DNA from: Alphaproteobacteria bacterium
Lineage (GTDB): Bacteria; Pseudomonadota; Alphaproteobacteria; Micavibrionales; Micavibrionaceae
Length of the DNA stretch: 64,000 nt
Assembly: GCA_021776025.1 (NCBI GenBank)
Contig: JAJFGR010000007.1
Location: 248,001 to 312,000 of the forward strand
Reading direction: 5' to 3'
In this document: positions 10,646 through 19,457 of the stretch, piece by piece
Layout of the letters: each line of letters starts with the position of its first letter
How positions within the stretch are numbered: position 1 is the first letter of the stretch
Program-made: the position numbers and the translations under genes
The notes under the pieces: model-generated
Told to the model about the DNA's origin: nothing
Databases searched by the model: none
The model's input: only the letters and a program-made list of their open reading frames with translations

Positions 10646-11653
10646 ATGAGTAAACGAATTCTATCATGCATGCAGCCGACATCGCATCTCCATCTGGGGA
10701 ATTATCTGGGCGCGCTTAAGAACTGGGTGGCTTTGCAGAATGAGCCGGATAGCGAATGCATGTATGGCGTTGTGGATTTGCATGCGGTGACTGTGCCGCA
10801 GGACCCGGCGGAGTTGCTGCGGGCAACGCGGGAGATTGCGGCGGCGTATATTGCGGGCGGGATTGATCCGGATAAGAGCGCGATTTTTGTGCAGTCTGCT
10901 GTGCCGGCGCATTCGGAGTTGATGTGGCTGCTTTCCACCATGACGCAGATGGGCAAGCTGGAGCGGATGACGCAGTTTAAGGATAAGGCGGGGAAGAACG
11001 CGGAACGCGCGGGGCTGGGGCTGTTTGCCTATCCGGTTTTGATGGCGGCGGATATTTTGCTTTATAAGGCAACGCATGTCCCGGTGGGTGAAGATCAGAA
11101 GCAGCATTTGGAGCTGTCCCGCGAGATTGCCGCCACGTTTAATACGCGATATGGGCAGGAATTTTTTGTGCAGCCAGAGCCGTATATTATGGGTGAAGGT
11201 ACGCGGGTGATGAGTTTGCAAGATGGTACGAAGAAGATGAGCAAGTCGGATGAAAGCAGCAAGAGCCGAATTAATCTGACCGATGATGCGGATACGATTG
11301 TCAAAAATATCAAGAAGGCGCAGACAGATCCGGAAGCCTTGCCGGAGAGCGTTGATGGGTTGGAAGGGCGAGCAGGTGCGGCCAATTTGGTAACGATTTA
11401 TGCGGCTTTGGCGGAGATTTCAAAGGCGGATGTTCTGGCGGAGTTTGGCGGTAAAGGCTGGGGTGAGTTTAAACCTGCATTGGCCGACCTGGCTGTTGAG
11501 AAGCTTGCACCGATGACGGCGCGGATGAGTGAATTGATGGCTGATCCGGCGGAAATTGACGATATTTTGGCGGCTGGGAATGCAAAAGCGAACGCGATTG
11601 CGGACCAAACTGTTCAAGAAACCCGGGATATTATGGGATTCTGGAAACAGTAA
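10646..11653 (+). CDS. trpS: Tryptophanyl-tRNA synthetase
   Basis: Charges tRNA-Trp, class I aminoacyl-tRNA synthetase. 335 residues, normal for the bacterial enzyme. The HIGH-type motif reads [13 protein letters not shown] at about residues 11-23 and the KMSKS loop is exact, KMSKSDES near residue 197. The first ATG is 1 base after the murJ stop, so translation is coupled; a murJ-trpS pairing is seen in other alphaproteobacteria. Confidence 0.97.
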   Translation: MSKRILSCMQPTSHLHLGNYLGALKNWVALQNEPDSECMYGVVDLHAVTVPQDPAELLRATREIAAAYIAGGIDPDKSAIFVQSAVPAHSELMWLLSTMTQMGKLERMTQFKDKAGKNAERAGLGLFAYPVLMAADILLYKATHVPVGEDQKQHLELSREIAATFNTRYGQEFFVQPEPYIMGEGTRVMSLQDGTKKMSKSDESSKSRINLTDDADTIVKNIKKAQTDPEALPESVDGLEGRAGAANLVTIYAALAEISKADVLAEFGGKGWGEFKPALADLAVEKLAPMTARMSELMADPAEIDDILAAGNAKANAIADQTVQETRDIMGFWKQ

Positions 11654-11660
11654 CCTGCAT

Positions 11661-11741
11661 AATTTTCCTTCTGACTTTGTTATTCGCTCTTAGCGTATTT
11701 TTTATACGCGCCATCGCTCATGCCTCGTCAGAAAGAAAATT
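11661..11741. repeat. Nested inverted repeat downstream of trpS
   Basis: Outer arms of 15 bases (11661-11675 and 11727-11741, one mismatch) enclose a second hairpin, GCGTAT-TTTTT-ATACGC at 11693-11709. No T run follows either stem, so it is not a textbook terminator. It begins 8 bases after the trpS stop. The structure would fold in RNA from either strand. Whether it recurs in the genome cannot be seen here; no second copy was noticed in this window. Confidence 0.5.
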
Positions 11742-11870
11742 CTTTTGGTTCCGTGTGAGTGTAATTACATTCTGTAAAAGCTATTAACCTCTTGTTGGTA
11801 TTTCATGTGGCAAAATAGTTATGTTTAGGGCATAATTAGAGGGCAAAGGCAGTTCTGCCGGGAAAATCAG

Positions 11871-12527
11871 ATGAAAAACACATTACGAATTGCAACAGTT
11901 ACGGCGCTTGCGCTGGTTATAGGACTCTCTTCAGCCAAGGCTGACGTGAGTGTTTGGCGTGATCCGATGACGAAGATGACTGTTTCTTATGCCGACACAT
12001 GGCAACGTGCGAATAACCAGAACCCAGGCGATATGCTGACTGTACGGGCGCCGGGCGATAACGAGTTTGCGGAATGTAAGGTGAATATTCTTGATGATGG
12101 GCGGTTTAAGATTTATCCGGTGCGTAATAGTGCAGCGATACAGCGCTTGTATTACAGCAAAGATTATTGGGAACAGTATTTAGCGCAATATAACAATGTG
12201 GTTATCCATGAAGGTACGGATAATAACGGTTTGGGGCGCGGTTTTGCCTCTATGGCCTCTGTATCGTATGAGACAGTCAAAGGCGCGAAGATGAAAAAGC
12301 GCGCGATTGGCTTTGCCACTTTATACCGGAATAAGGCTTATACAGTTGAGTGCAGCGCGCAGGAAGCCGCATATCATAAGTGGCATGATAAGTTTTTGAA
12401 TTTTGTTAAAGCCGTTAATTTCCACCAAGGTACGAATTTTGCGATTAGCGGGTATTACCGTGATTTCCTTGGTGATAAAACGCTGAAAGTCCGCGGTTCG
12501 CATGTTTTTGAAGACACTTATCACTAA
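11871..12527 (+). CDS. Secreted/periplasmic protein of unknown function
   Basis: 218 residues. Residues 1-24 are a clear Sec signal peptide: basic MKNTLR, a hydrophobic core, and an Ala-x-Ala cleavage site at SAKAD. The mature part has WRDPMTKMTVSYADTWQ, which resembles the start of periplasmic proteins with a single compact alpha/beta domain, and two Cys (about residues 69 and 161) that could form a disulfide. It is rich in Tyr and Lys. I recognise no enzyme motif. It stands alone, with a 217-bp upstream region holding the nested inverted repeat and an AT-rich stretch. Confidence 0.75.
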   Translation: MKNTLRIATVTALALVIGLSSAKADVSVWRDPMTKMTVSYADTWQRANNQNPGDMLTVRAPGDNEFAECKVNILDDGRFKIYPVRNSAAIQRLYYSKDYWEQYLAQYNNVVIHEGTDNNGLGRGFASMASVSYETVKGAKMKKRAIGFATLYRNKAYTVECSAQEAAYHKWHDKFLNFVKAVNFHQGTNFAISGYYRDFLGDKTLKVRGSHVFEDTYH

Positions 12528-12619
12528 GCTTTCTTAATAAGATGCTATAAATTCTTGAAAATTTGATGTTTTTTGGGCATTCTAGCAACGAAAAATGAAT
12601 AATATGAACTCCTAATGTA

Positions 12620-13537
12620 ATGCAGCTTTACTTGCCCATTGCCGAAATGGCAGTTTCTGTGGAAACTATATTTGTGCTGAGCGCTGTCGTTGGGCTTGTC
12701 TCGGGGCTTTTTGGTGTTGGCGGCGGCTTTTTAACAACACCTTTTCTTATTTTTATTGGTATTCCACCTACAGTGGCGGTGGGCACTCAGGCTAGCCAAC
12801 TTGTCGCCTCGAGCATGGCGGGGTCGCTGGGGCATTTACGACGTCATAATGTCGATCTGAAAATGGGCTGTGTGATGATGGTTGGGGGGCTTTTGGGCTC
12901 ATTTTTGGGTATTTTTATATTTAAGTTTTTGCAATATCTTGGTCAAATCGATTTTGCGATTTCGATGCTGTATATTTTGCTGTTGGGCGGTATTGGCAGT
13001 TTGATGTTTTTGGAAAGTGTCGCGTCTTTGTTTAAGAAAAAGGAGGACGTGCGCAAGGCGTTTAACAACACACGGATCTCCCCGTTTATTCTGGCGCTTC
13101 CTTATAAAATGAGGTTTCCGCGTTCCAAGCTGTTTATCAGTGCCTTTGTTCCGGGGGCAATTGGTTTTATCGGTGGTGTTTTGGCTTCGGTGTTGGGTAT
13201 TGGCGGGGGCTTCTTGATTGTGCCTGCGATGATTTATATTTTAGGGATGCCGCCGCTGCTTGTGGCAGGCACAGCGCTGTTTCAGGTGATCTTTACGACC
13301 GGGTCGGCAACAATTATGCATGCGGTTTTGAACAATACAGTTGATATTGTACTCGCGATTATTTTGATTTTGGGCAGTGTTGTTGGCGCGCAAATAGGGG
13401 TTTCGATTTCATGGCTTTTCAAAGGTCGGCAAGTGCGTGTTTTCTTGGCGCTGATTGTTTTGGCGGTTTGTGCCAAGCTGATGGTTGATTTGTTTATGGC
13501 ACCTGATGATATTTTTTCAACGGTTATGGCACAATGA
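12620..13537 (+). CDS. TauE/SafE family membrane exporter
   Basis: 305 residues with about 8 membrane helices and two repeated halves, each opening with the family glycine motif: SGLFGVGGGFLTTPFL near residue 29 and ASVLGIGGGFLIVPAM near residue 189. The family (PF01925) exports organosulfonates or sulfite-type anions; the substrate is not evident. The next gene overlaps its stop (ATG shares bases with the TGA) and encodes the TIGR02186-type protein that commonly accompanies this transporter in alphaproteobacteria. The start at 12620 has no good Shine-Dalgarno sequence; an in-frame ATG lies at 12647. Confidence 0.9.
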   Translation: MQLYLPIAEMAVSVETIFVLSAVVGLVSGLFGVGGGFLTTPFLIFIGIPPTVAVGTQASQLVASSMAGSLGHLRRHNVDLKMGCVMMVGGLLGSFLGIFIFKFLQYLGQIDFAISMLYILLLGGIGSLMFLESVASLFKKKEDVRKAFNNTRISPFILALPYKMRFPRSKLFISAFVPGAIGFIGGVLASVLGIGGGFLIVPAMIYILGMPPLLVAGTALFQVIFTTGSATIMHAVLNNTVDIVLAIILILGSVVGAQIGVSISWLFKGRQVRVFLALIVLAVCAKLMVDLFMAPDDIFSTVMAQ

Positions 13538-14304
13538 TAAGATTGTTTCAAAAGAGAAAATTTCTGGTTTTTAGCAGTTTTATTTTACTGGTCGTTTTTG
13601 TGATGCCAGGTAAGGCTTTTCCTGAACCTTTGAATTTCAGTCTGGCCGATGATTATGTTGAGATCACCGGCGGGTTTACAGGTTCAGATTTGGTTGTATT
13701 TGGCGATAGAGAAGGTGATGGAGAGGTCGTTGTGGTTATCGAAGGGCCAGCGCATGATAGCGTTGTACGCCGGAAAGAAAGAACATTTGGAGCGTGGGTT
13801 AATAGATCATCTTTGCGGTTTAAAGGTACGGCTTCATATTATGATTATGCACTTAGTGTTGATAGCGAATCTGAAATCTTAAGCCTTGATTTACAAAAAG
13901 AGCGACGGCTTGGTCTGTTGGCATTAAAATTTGCACCCCATAAAGATCGTTATGATGAAGAAGTGACGGTATTGTTTCAGGATGCTCTGCTTCGTAATCA
14001 GCAGCAAAATAATTTATATCCGATTAAACCGCAAAAGGTTTTGTTTTTGGGCGAGCATTTGTTTCGCGCTGACTTTCATTTGCCGTCGAATGTTCCATCG
14101 GGTGAATATAAGGTTCGGGCTTTGTTAGTGAATGATGGTCAAATTGTGTATGAGCAGACGAAAGAACTTCAAGTGGGGTTAACAGGTTTTAGCTCTAATG
14201 TTCACAAATTTTCGATAAATCATTCGTTTTTATACGGGTTTTTATGTGTTTTGATTGCTTGTTTCGCGGGCTGGTTGTCTAACTTCCTTGTGCAGCGCAA
14301 CTAG
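13534..14304 (+). CDS. TIGR02186-type (Alph_Pro_TM, PF09608) transmembrane protein
   Basis: 256 residues. A signal peptide or anchor lies at about 9-29, followed by a long periplasmic beta-rich region (PEPLNFSLADDYVEITGGF and, later, the EYKVRALLVNDGQIV region), and a second helix near 229-250, ending in a short basic tail. This architecture is that of the alphaproteobacterial TIGR02186 family, whose function is unknown. It overlaps the TauE/SafE gene by 4 bases, which suggests it is an accessory subunit of that exporter. Confidence 0.85.
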   Translation: MIRLFQKRKFLVFSSFILLVVFVMPGKAFPEPLNFSLADDYVEITGGFTGSDLVVFGDREGDGEVVVVIEGPAHDSVVRRKERTFGAWVNRSSLRFKGTASYYDYALSVDSESEILSLDLQKERRLGLLALKFAPHKDRYDEEVTVLFQDALLRNQQQNNLYPIKPQKVLFLGEHLFRADFHLPSNVPSGEYKVRALLVNDGQIVYEQTKELQVGLTGFSSNVHKFSINHSFLYGFLCVLIACFAGWLSNFLVQRN

Positions 14305-14337
14305 GAGAATTCTTTAAAATAAGGTATTATCGCACTT

Positions 14338-14820
14338 ATGACTACATTGAAGGCTAAGGAAAATGACAACCAAAAGCTGCCCTTAGAAGAAGGAGGCGGT
14401 GTTTACCTGTTGGTGGCTGATGAAAGCTCGGAGTTTGAAGCGGCATTGCGCCGGGTTGCGTATATGGCGCGGAAAAATAAAGGCCATGTCGCGATTTTGT
14501 ATGTGATTGAAGAAGAAAATTACATGCATTGGCGGTTTATTGAGCAGCGCATTGAAAGTGATAAACGCGCTGAAGCAGAGAAAAATCTATGGGATATTGC
14601 GCAGCGACTTTACGATATCGCGGGTATCATTCCCGCGTTTTATATTAAGGAAGGTAAAACCCGTCAGCAGGTGGTGGAGGTTATTAATACGGATAAAACT
14701 TTGCGTGCGCTGGTGCTGGGGGCTGCTTCGTCGTCTACAAATCCGCTTATTTCTTATTTTACAGGCAAGGGGCTGTCGCATTTGCGAGTGCCGCTGGTTG
14801 TTGTTCCGGATAGTATGTAA
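14338..14820 (+). CDS. Universal stress protein (UspA) family
   Basis: 160 residues forming one Usp domain (about 22-158) with an extra hydrophilic N-terminus. The C-terminal nucleotide-binding signature is a recognisable G-x2-G-type loop: LVLGAASSSTNPL, then FTGKGLSHLRVPLVVVP, although the first glycine pair is changed to GAAS, so ATP binding may be weak. It follows the TIGR02186-type gene by 33 bp on the same strand and may belong to that operon. Confidence 0.85.
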   Translation: MTTLKAKENDNQKLPLEEGGGVYLLVADESSEFEAALRRVAYMARKNKGHVAILYVIEEENYMHWRFIEQRIESDKRAEAEKNLWDIAQRLYDIAGIIPAFYIKEGKTRQQVVEVINTDKTLRALVLGAASSSTNPLISYFTGKGLSHLRVPLVVVPDSM

Positions 14821-14881
14821 GTCGTTATAATTGACTTCACGGCGCTTTCGGCCTAAATCATGGGCTAAAGGAGCCGCGTTT

Positions 14882-15442
14882 ATGTTTATCCAAACCGAAG
14901 CTACACCAAACCCTTCAACGATTAAGTTTTTGCCCGGGCAGAGCGTGCTGGAAAAAGGCACGGCCGAGTTTAAGTCTGCCGAAGATGCGGTGCAATCGCC
15001 ATTGGCGCAGCGGTTATTTGCGTTGCAGGGGGTTGAGCTAGTCTTTCTTGGTAGCGATTTTATTTCAGTTTCAAAGGCCGATGATACGGATTGGTCAGTG
15101 TTAAAGCCGATGATCCTTGGCGGGTTAATGGAGCATTTTTCGATGCGCCAACCTGTGGTTTTGCCGTCTTATTACGATGGACAAAGCGGAGAGGTGATTG
15201 AGGAAGATGAAATTTCAGCGCAAATTCGCGAGCTTATTGAAACGCGCGTACGGCCAATGGTGGCGATGGATGGCGGCGATATTGAATTTGAAAGTTTTGA
15301 TGATGGGGTTGTCTTGCTACGGATGCGTGGGGCGTGTGCCGGGTGCCCGAGTTCAACGATGACGCTTAAGTCCGGCATTGAGAATATGCTGAAGCATTTT
15401 ATTCCTGAGGTTCAGGAGGTTCGGCCGGTTGAGGAGTATTGA
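14882..15442 (+). CDS. NifU-family iron-sulfur scaffold/carrier (NFU1-like)
   Basis: Carries and delivers Fe-S clusters to target apoproteins. The start at 14882 is chosen because AAAGGAG lies 8-9 bases upstream and the family begins MFIQTEATPNPSTIKFLPG. 186 residues: an Nfu N-terminal domain (about 1-90) and a NifU C-terminal domain (about 105-180) with the cluster-binding CxxC in GACAGCPSSTMTL. This two-domain form is the mitochondrial/alphaproteobacterial NFU1 type. Its 3' end overlaps the convergent deacetylase-like gene by 44 bp. Confidence 0.93.
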   Translation: MFIQTEATPNPSTIKFLPGQSVLEKGTAEFKSAEDAVQSPLAQRLFALQGVELVFLGSDFISVSKADDTDWSVLKPMILGGLMEHFSMRQPVVLPSYYDGQSGEVIEEDEISAQIRELIETRVRPMVAMDGGDIEFESFDDGVVLLRMRGACAGCPSSTMTLKSGIENMLKHFIPEVQEVRPVEEY

Positions 15443-16514
15443 TCGCAAAATCTTCCTCAGCACGGTGATAGAGAAGTCCTAACCATCGCCACCCAGTTTC
15501 ATCATCCTTGGAAACGGGCCCTGGCATTGTACAATTCAGGCGGATGCGCGTTTGATCTTTTAGATCAGTTTCTGAACGAATTTCCACGCGGTTTCCGAGT
15601 GTTTCAACATTGGCCTTGCCTTCGCCGGAAATAAAACATGAAAGATTATTGGTGTCATTTTGCAGGCCTTCTGTGACCGTAAAGCCGGTGAAGAAGCTAC
15701 CGGTTTTTAAATATGGATCTGCGGGTTCAATGTCTTGAACGGGCAGAGGGTATGCGTTGGTGACCATTAGAAAGCGTTCTAAATCTCCATAAAGTTCGGT
15801 CAGGCTAAATCGCGGTAGGGCGTATTGATCGGACCCAGCGTACAGAGCGCCAGAGTGGAGACCCAATGCGGCGAGGAAGCCTTGTGATTTTGCTAAAGCT
15901 TGTAGCTCGATGGAATATTCTCCGTACGGGTAAGATAGGAATGCGGCTTCTTGCTCGAATTCTTCGCGGTGGCGTTGACGCGCTTTGTTAAGAGCGGCCA
16001 GCATGTCTTGTTTTGGTTGGTGGGTGATGTGAGCGTATGATGCGGGAAGGGTTCCCAGATCAACTGTTTTTTGGCGCTGTAGGGCTTTTAAATCATCCCA
16101 GCTGGCGTAAGATGGATCTTTTTGATCAAGCAGGTTGCTGGCGTAAAAAATGGTGAAGGGCAGTGCATTTTCAAGTAAAAGCGGCGCGGCAGTTTCGATC
16201 GCGGAGCGGTAGGCGCCTTCCAGCGTGATGGCGATTGTGCGTGGTGGTAGGGGGCTCCCTGTTTGCAGGGCCTCTACAATCTGGTTTAAAGGCAGGACGT
16301 TATAATGGCCGTTTTTAATTTCCTGAACATGCTGATGGAACTGTTCCAGAGTTAAGCTTTGATCGGGCAGGTGGTCTTCACCAATGCGGTGATAGGCTAG
16401 GATAACAGCCTTGCTGTTGTCTTCAGGGATTGTTCCTTCTGCTGCGTGTGCAGAGTGGGACGCAGCGAATATAAGTGCAGATATTAAAACGCATTGAAGA
16501 ATAAATTTATTCAT
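15399..16514 (-). CDS. Polysaccharide deacetylase-like secreted protein with degenerate active site
   Basis: 371 residues from the ATG at 16514, which puts a good signal peptide (MNKFILQC to SAHA-AEG) at the start; an upstream in-frame ATG at 16553 would bury it. The NodB-fold landmarks can be followed: VILAYHRIGED (the usual LTYHxV segment), then TIAITLEGAYRSA where the family has TFDDGYRSA, and later LSYPYGEYS. The metal-binding Asp pair is replaced by Glu-Gly, and the H-x3-H metal site reads GTLPASYAH, without the first His. So the fold is probably kept but deacetylation is unlikely. The last 44 bp overlap the NFU1 gene tail to tail. Confidence 0.8.
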   Translation of the reverse strand: MNKFILQCVLISALIFAASHSAHAAEGTIPEDNSKAVILAYHRIGEDHLPDQSLTLEQFHQHVQEIKNGHYNVLPLNQIVEALQTGSPLPPRTIAITLEGAYRSAIETAAPLLLENALPFTIFYASNLLDQKDPSYASWDDLKALQRQKTVDLGTLPASYAHITHQPKQDMLAALNKARQRHREEFEQEAAFLSYPYGEYSIELQALAKSQGFLAALGLHSGALYAGSDQYALPRFSLTELYGDLERFLMVTNAYPLPVQDIEPADPYLKTGSFFTGFTVTEGLQNDTNNLSCFISGEGKANVETLGNRVEIRSETDLKDQTRIRLNCTMPGPVSKDDETGWRWLGLLYHRAEEDFAINTPQPAEPPEPQE

Positions 16515-16567
16515 GGTCTTTATGTAATCGAGTTTGGCAATAAAAGAAAGCATGTAAAGTAGAAATT

Positions 16568-17242
16568 ATGAGCGGGTTTCAAAACATATTGGCGCTGGAT
16601 ACAGCTTTGGGGGGCGTTAGCGCTGTGTTGGTGGCGGGTGAGTGCTGGGCGGTTCGCTCTGAAGAAATGGCGCGCGGGCAGGCAGAGCACTTGGTGCCGT
16701 TTGCGCAAGAGGTGATGGATGAATGCGGTTTAGAGTACGCGGATTTGGATGTGGTTGTTTGCACCGTTGGGCCGGGAGCGTTTACAGGTTTGCGGATTGG
16801 GCTTTCAACAGCGCGAGCTTTTGGGCTCAGTTTAAGTATACCAGTGTTTGGGATTACGACGTTTGACGTGCTGGCGATGGATTTTTTTGCGCGGGAAAGT
16901 AAGCCCTGCAGCGTTGTTTTGGAAACCAAACGTAAGGATTTCTATTTTCAGCATTTTGATAGTCAAGGGCATGCGGTATCTGAGGGGTGCGCTGGGGAAG
17001 ACATTGATATTCCTGAAGGGTCGGTTTTGATTGGCGATGGTGTTTCACGGTTTATAGAGGTGGCAGAGGGCTCCTGGGCTATTGATGAGGGGTATAACCT
17101 TCCGGCTATGGTTAAGGTTGCGCAGCTTCTACAGGCGTGCGGGGGTGAAGATTCTGTGTTTATGACCGAGGCGGAGCCGGTATATTTGCGGGGCGCGGAT
17201 GTGAGCCAGCCAAAAACTCCGCCGCGAAAGCTTCAGGCATAG
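16568..17242 (+). CDS. tsaB: tRNA threonylcarbamoyladenosine biosynthesis protein TsaB
   Basis: A partner and scaffold of TsaD in the TsaBDE complex that makes t6A37 on ANN-decoding tRNAs. 224 residues, an ASKHA-fold N-terminal half: ILALDTALGGVSAVL, then GPGAFTGLRIGLSTARAF at about residues 77-94, the TsaB signature. Neither tsaD nor tsaE is in the window. It is divergent from the deacetylase-like gene (53 bp) and followed by mucR after 94 bp. Confidence 0.93.
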   Translation: MSGFQNILALDTALGGVSAVLVAGECWAVRSEEMARGQAEHLVPFAQEVMDECGLEYADLDVVVCTVGPGAFTGLRIGLSTARAFGLSLSIPVFGITTFDVLAMDFFARESKPCSVVLETKRKDFYFQHFDSQGHAVSEGCAGEDIDIPEGSVLIGDGVSRFIEVAEGSWAIDEGYNLPAMVKVAQLLQACGGEDSVFMTEAEPVYLRGADVSQPKTPPRKLQA

Positions 17243-17271
17243 TAAAACACATGAATTCGATAGTATTTTTG

Positions 17272-17301
17272 TTGACAATTACTTTGTTAAACATTCAGTA
17301 T
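17272..17301 (+). promoter_or_regulatory. Possible promoter of the mucR-type gene
   Basis: A perfect -35 TTGACA at 17272-17277 is followed after 18 bases by a poor -10 (CAGTAT at 17296-17301). The region upstream of the start is AT-rich. MucR regulators usually control their own gene, so this is the likely region, but the -10 is weak. Confidence 0.35.
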
Positions 17302-17336
17302 GTCCGGGCTATATCAATGAAAATCAGAGGTTTTTT

Positions 17337-17744
17337 ATGACCAGCCAAACTAGCCGTGAAGAATTACTTGCTTTGACTACGGAGATTGTTTCCTCCTATG
17401 TATCAAATAATACGATGCAGGCGAGTGAAATTCCGGCGGTGATTGAACAAGTGTTTAAAACGCTGGCCAATGTAAATACAGATGTGAATGTCAGTATGGA
17501 TCGTCCGCAACCGGCGGTGCCAATTAAGAAATCTATAACCCCTGATTATATTGTATGTTTGGAAGACGGGAAGAAGCTGAAAATGCTGAAGCGCCATTTG
17601 AAGACAGCCTATGGCATGAGCCCGGAAGAATATCGCGAGCGTTGGGGGTTGCCGGCGGATTATCCTATGGTGGCGCCGAATTATGCGGAGAAGCGCAGTC
17701 AGCTCGCTAAAGATATTGGTTTGGGCACTAAGGGTAGAGGTTAA
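17337..17744 (+). CDS. Ros/MucR family transcriptional regulator
   Basis: 135 residues, DNA-binding. The family C-terminal domain is evident: CLEDGKKLKMLKRHLKTAYG, then MSPEEYRERWGLPADYPMVAP and YAEKRSQLAKDIGLG. In Ros the zinc site is CxxC...HxxxH; here the second Cys is Asp (CLED), as in several MucR-like proteins that fold without the full zinc site. MucR proteins are H-NS-like regulators of exopolysaccharide, motility and cell-cycle genes in alphaproteobacteria; the targets here are unknown. Confidence 0.9.
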   Translation: MTSQTSREELLALTTEIVSSYVSNNTMQASEIPAVIEQVFKTLANVNTDVNVSMDRPQPAVPIKKSITPDYIVCLEDGKKLKMLKRHLKTAYGMSPEEYRERWGLPADYPMVAPNYAEKRSQLAKDIGLGTKGRG

Positions 17745-17776
17745 AATTCTACTATTGCTTGCGCACTAGTGAATTT

Positions 17777-18580
17777 TTAAGAATTTAATTCATTGTAGCG
17801 TTTGGTTGCCGTGGCGAGGGCTTCGTCATAAATATTCTGTATGCGCCCATCCATAAGAATTTTAAGGGCTGCTTCGGTGCCGCCGCCGGGGCTGGTGACA
17901 TTTTGGCGCAGTGTTGCCGCATCAACTTGGTTTTCCGTTTCAGCCAGAGCGGCAGAGCCGATAACGGTTTGCCGGGCTAATGTTTCTGCAAGCTCAGGAG
18001 AAAGTCCTGTTTCTATGCCCGCGGCTGTGAGGGTTTCAATGAGGTGAAAGACATAGGCCGGGCCGGAGCCGGAAAGCGCGGTGACAGCATCGAGCAGGTT
18101 TTCATCCTCTAACCATTCAACCTTTCCGGCAGTTTCGAGTAAGGTGCTGGCCTGTTGTTTTTGGTCATCAGAAACATTTTTATTGGCGAGCATAACGCTG
18201 ATGCCTTTGCCGATTGAAGCTGGGAGATTGGGCATGGAGCGGATGATGGGCTGGGAGGCCCCAAAATAAGTTTCAAAGCTGCTTATGGACTGCCCCGCGG
18301 CAATTGAGAGGATGAGGGTTTCTTTTGAGAGGTGTTTTTGCACGTTGTTACAGATTTCTGCCATGATTTGCGGCTTTACCGCGAGGATAATGATATCGGC
18401 GATGGCGAGGTCTTTGGATCCTTCGGCGGTGTCGCGGAAATGATCGATATTGTTAAAGGGGATATCGTGTGGTTCGATGACCCGGAAATCTGCATCGATG
18501 TTATTGTCGAGCCAACCACGGAGCAGGGCGCTGCCCATTTTTCCGCAACCGATTAGAGCAATTTTTAGGGACGCATTCAT
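17777..18580 (-). CDS. proC: Pyrroline-5-carboxylate reductase
   Basis: Last step of proline synthesis, NAD(P)H-dependent reduction of pyrroline-5-carboxylate. I choose the ATG at 18580 (267 residues), giving MNASLKIALIGCGKMGSALL with the Rossmann GxGxMG at about residues 9-14; an upstream in-frame ATG at 18619 lies inside the preceding gene. The C-terminal signature LSGSGPAYVFHLIETL and the TSPGGGTEAAL segment are both present. It begins 7 bases after the YbjN-type stop, so it is translationally coupled in a ubiK-ybjN-proC operon. Confidence 0.95.
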   Translation of the reverse strand: MNASLKIALIGCGKMGSALLRGWLDNNIDADFRVIEPHDIPFNNIDHFRDTAEGSKDLAIADIIILAVKPQIMAEICNNVQKHLSKETLILSIAAGQSISSFETYFGASQPIIRSMPNLPASIGKGISVMLANKNVSDDQKQQASTLLETAGKVEWLEDENLLDAVTALSGSGPAYVFHLIETLTAAGIETGLSPELAETLARQTVIGSAALAETENQVDAATLRQNVTSPGGGTEAALKILMDGRIQNIYDEALATATKRYNELNS

Positions 18581-18587
18581 TGGAGTT

Positions 18588-19094
18588 CTAAGACTCTCCT
18601 GCTGTATCCATAAGGGCAAGAGACAGGGTTTGATCGTTTACATCATTGGCGCTGGCAAGCAAGGTGAATAGAGGGTGGTGGCGTTCGCACTGAGCGAGTG
18701 AAATATCGACCATATCTTCAATCAAGTCGCTGGCATCGTTACGGCCAGTACCGCGCAATAGGCAATTGTAGCGGTAGCTTGGTTTGTTGTTTGATTGTGG
18801 AAGGTCGAAATGACCCATCCAAAGATTTTCATTTATTGATAGAAGCGCTTTATGAGCGGTGCAAATATTATTGTTCATGATTTCAAGATCGAACTGGATA
18901 CAAAATTGCAGGGCGCACATATCTTCCTGCCAGATGAAAAACAGACGGTAGTTTCCGGCTTTGCCAGCGATTTCGACGATAAGTTCGTCGTCGGTCATAC
19001 GGTTGAAGCTCCAGTTGTGTGCATTCAAGACATCTTCCACATGATCGATAGGGTTGATGTCGTCTTCGGGTAGCTCAAACTGGGTGTCTATCAT
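18588..19094 (-). CDS. YbjN domain-containing protein
   Basis: 168 residues, cytoplasmic. The domain begins near residue 14 (INPIDHVEDVLNAHNWSF) and continues with the alternating strands FFIWQEDMCALQFCIQFDL, the type III secretion chaperone-like fold of the YbjN family. Function is not established; E. coli YbjN affects motility and stress responses. The start overlaps the ubiK-type stop (ATGA) and the stop lies 7 bases before proC, so all three are cotranslated. Confidence 0.88.
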   Translation of the reverse strand: MIDTQFELPEDDINPIDHVEDVLNAHNWSFNRMTDDELIVEIAGKAGNYRLFFIWQEDMCALQFCIQFDLEIMNNNICTAHKALLSINENLWMGHFDLPQSNNKPSYRYNCLLRGTGRNDASDLIEDMVDISLAQCERHHPLFTLLASANDVNDQTLSLALMDTAGES

Positions 19095-19315
19095 TTGTTT
19101 TTCTTTTTTGCGGTGAGTTGTTTTTCGAGTGCTTCAATGCGCAGTTCGAGCGCTGTTAAATCTTCGCGAGGAACAAGATCGAGGCGCTGCGCCATTTCAT
19201 CAATGTGGGATTTTATTTCTTCACGGACATTGCGGCTTAATCCGCCGAAAACGCTGACTGTGCCGCCAGCGACGCGGGCGATATCATCTAGAACCTTTTC
19301 TTTTGTTCCCAGCAT
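19091..19315 (-). CDS. ubiK: UbiK-type ubiquinone biosynthesis accessory factor (BMFP family)
   Basis: 74 residues, the family length. An amphipathic N-terminal helix (about 6-45) is followed by a C-terminal coiled coil, REDLTALELRIEALEKQL, ending in a Lys-rich tail, the features of UbiK/BMFP (PF04380). In enterobacteria UbiK binds UbiJ and helps the ubiquinone enzyme complex. Here it leads the operon ahead of ybjN and proC; with ubiE elsewhere in the window, ubiquinone is the quinone expected. The symbol is given on family grounds. Confidence 0.85.
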   Translation of the reverse strand: MLGTKEKVLDDIARVAGGTVSVFGGLSRNVREEIKSHIDEMAQRLDLVPREDLTALELRIEALEKQLTAKKKNK

Positions 19316-19457
19316 TAAGAGCGCTCTTTTTTATAGTGCAATAAGGCGGAGTCAGTACCATGACGCTTGCGGACTCGCAAACATTTTCGACTCTTTTTTG
19401 CGGAGGGCTGTGGAAATCAGGGTTTCTATTTTTTTTAGATGATTTATAAGTGGGCGC

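Noticed and set aside
18596-18600. AGGAG upstream of proC as its Shine-Dalgarno sequence
   Set aside because: It is about 15 bases from the ATG at 18580 and better explained as part of the preceding gene; coupling explains initiation.
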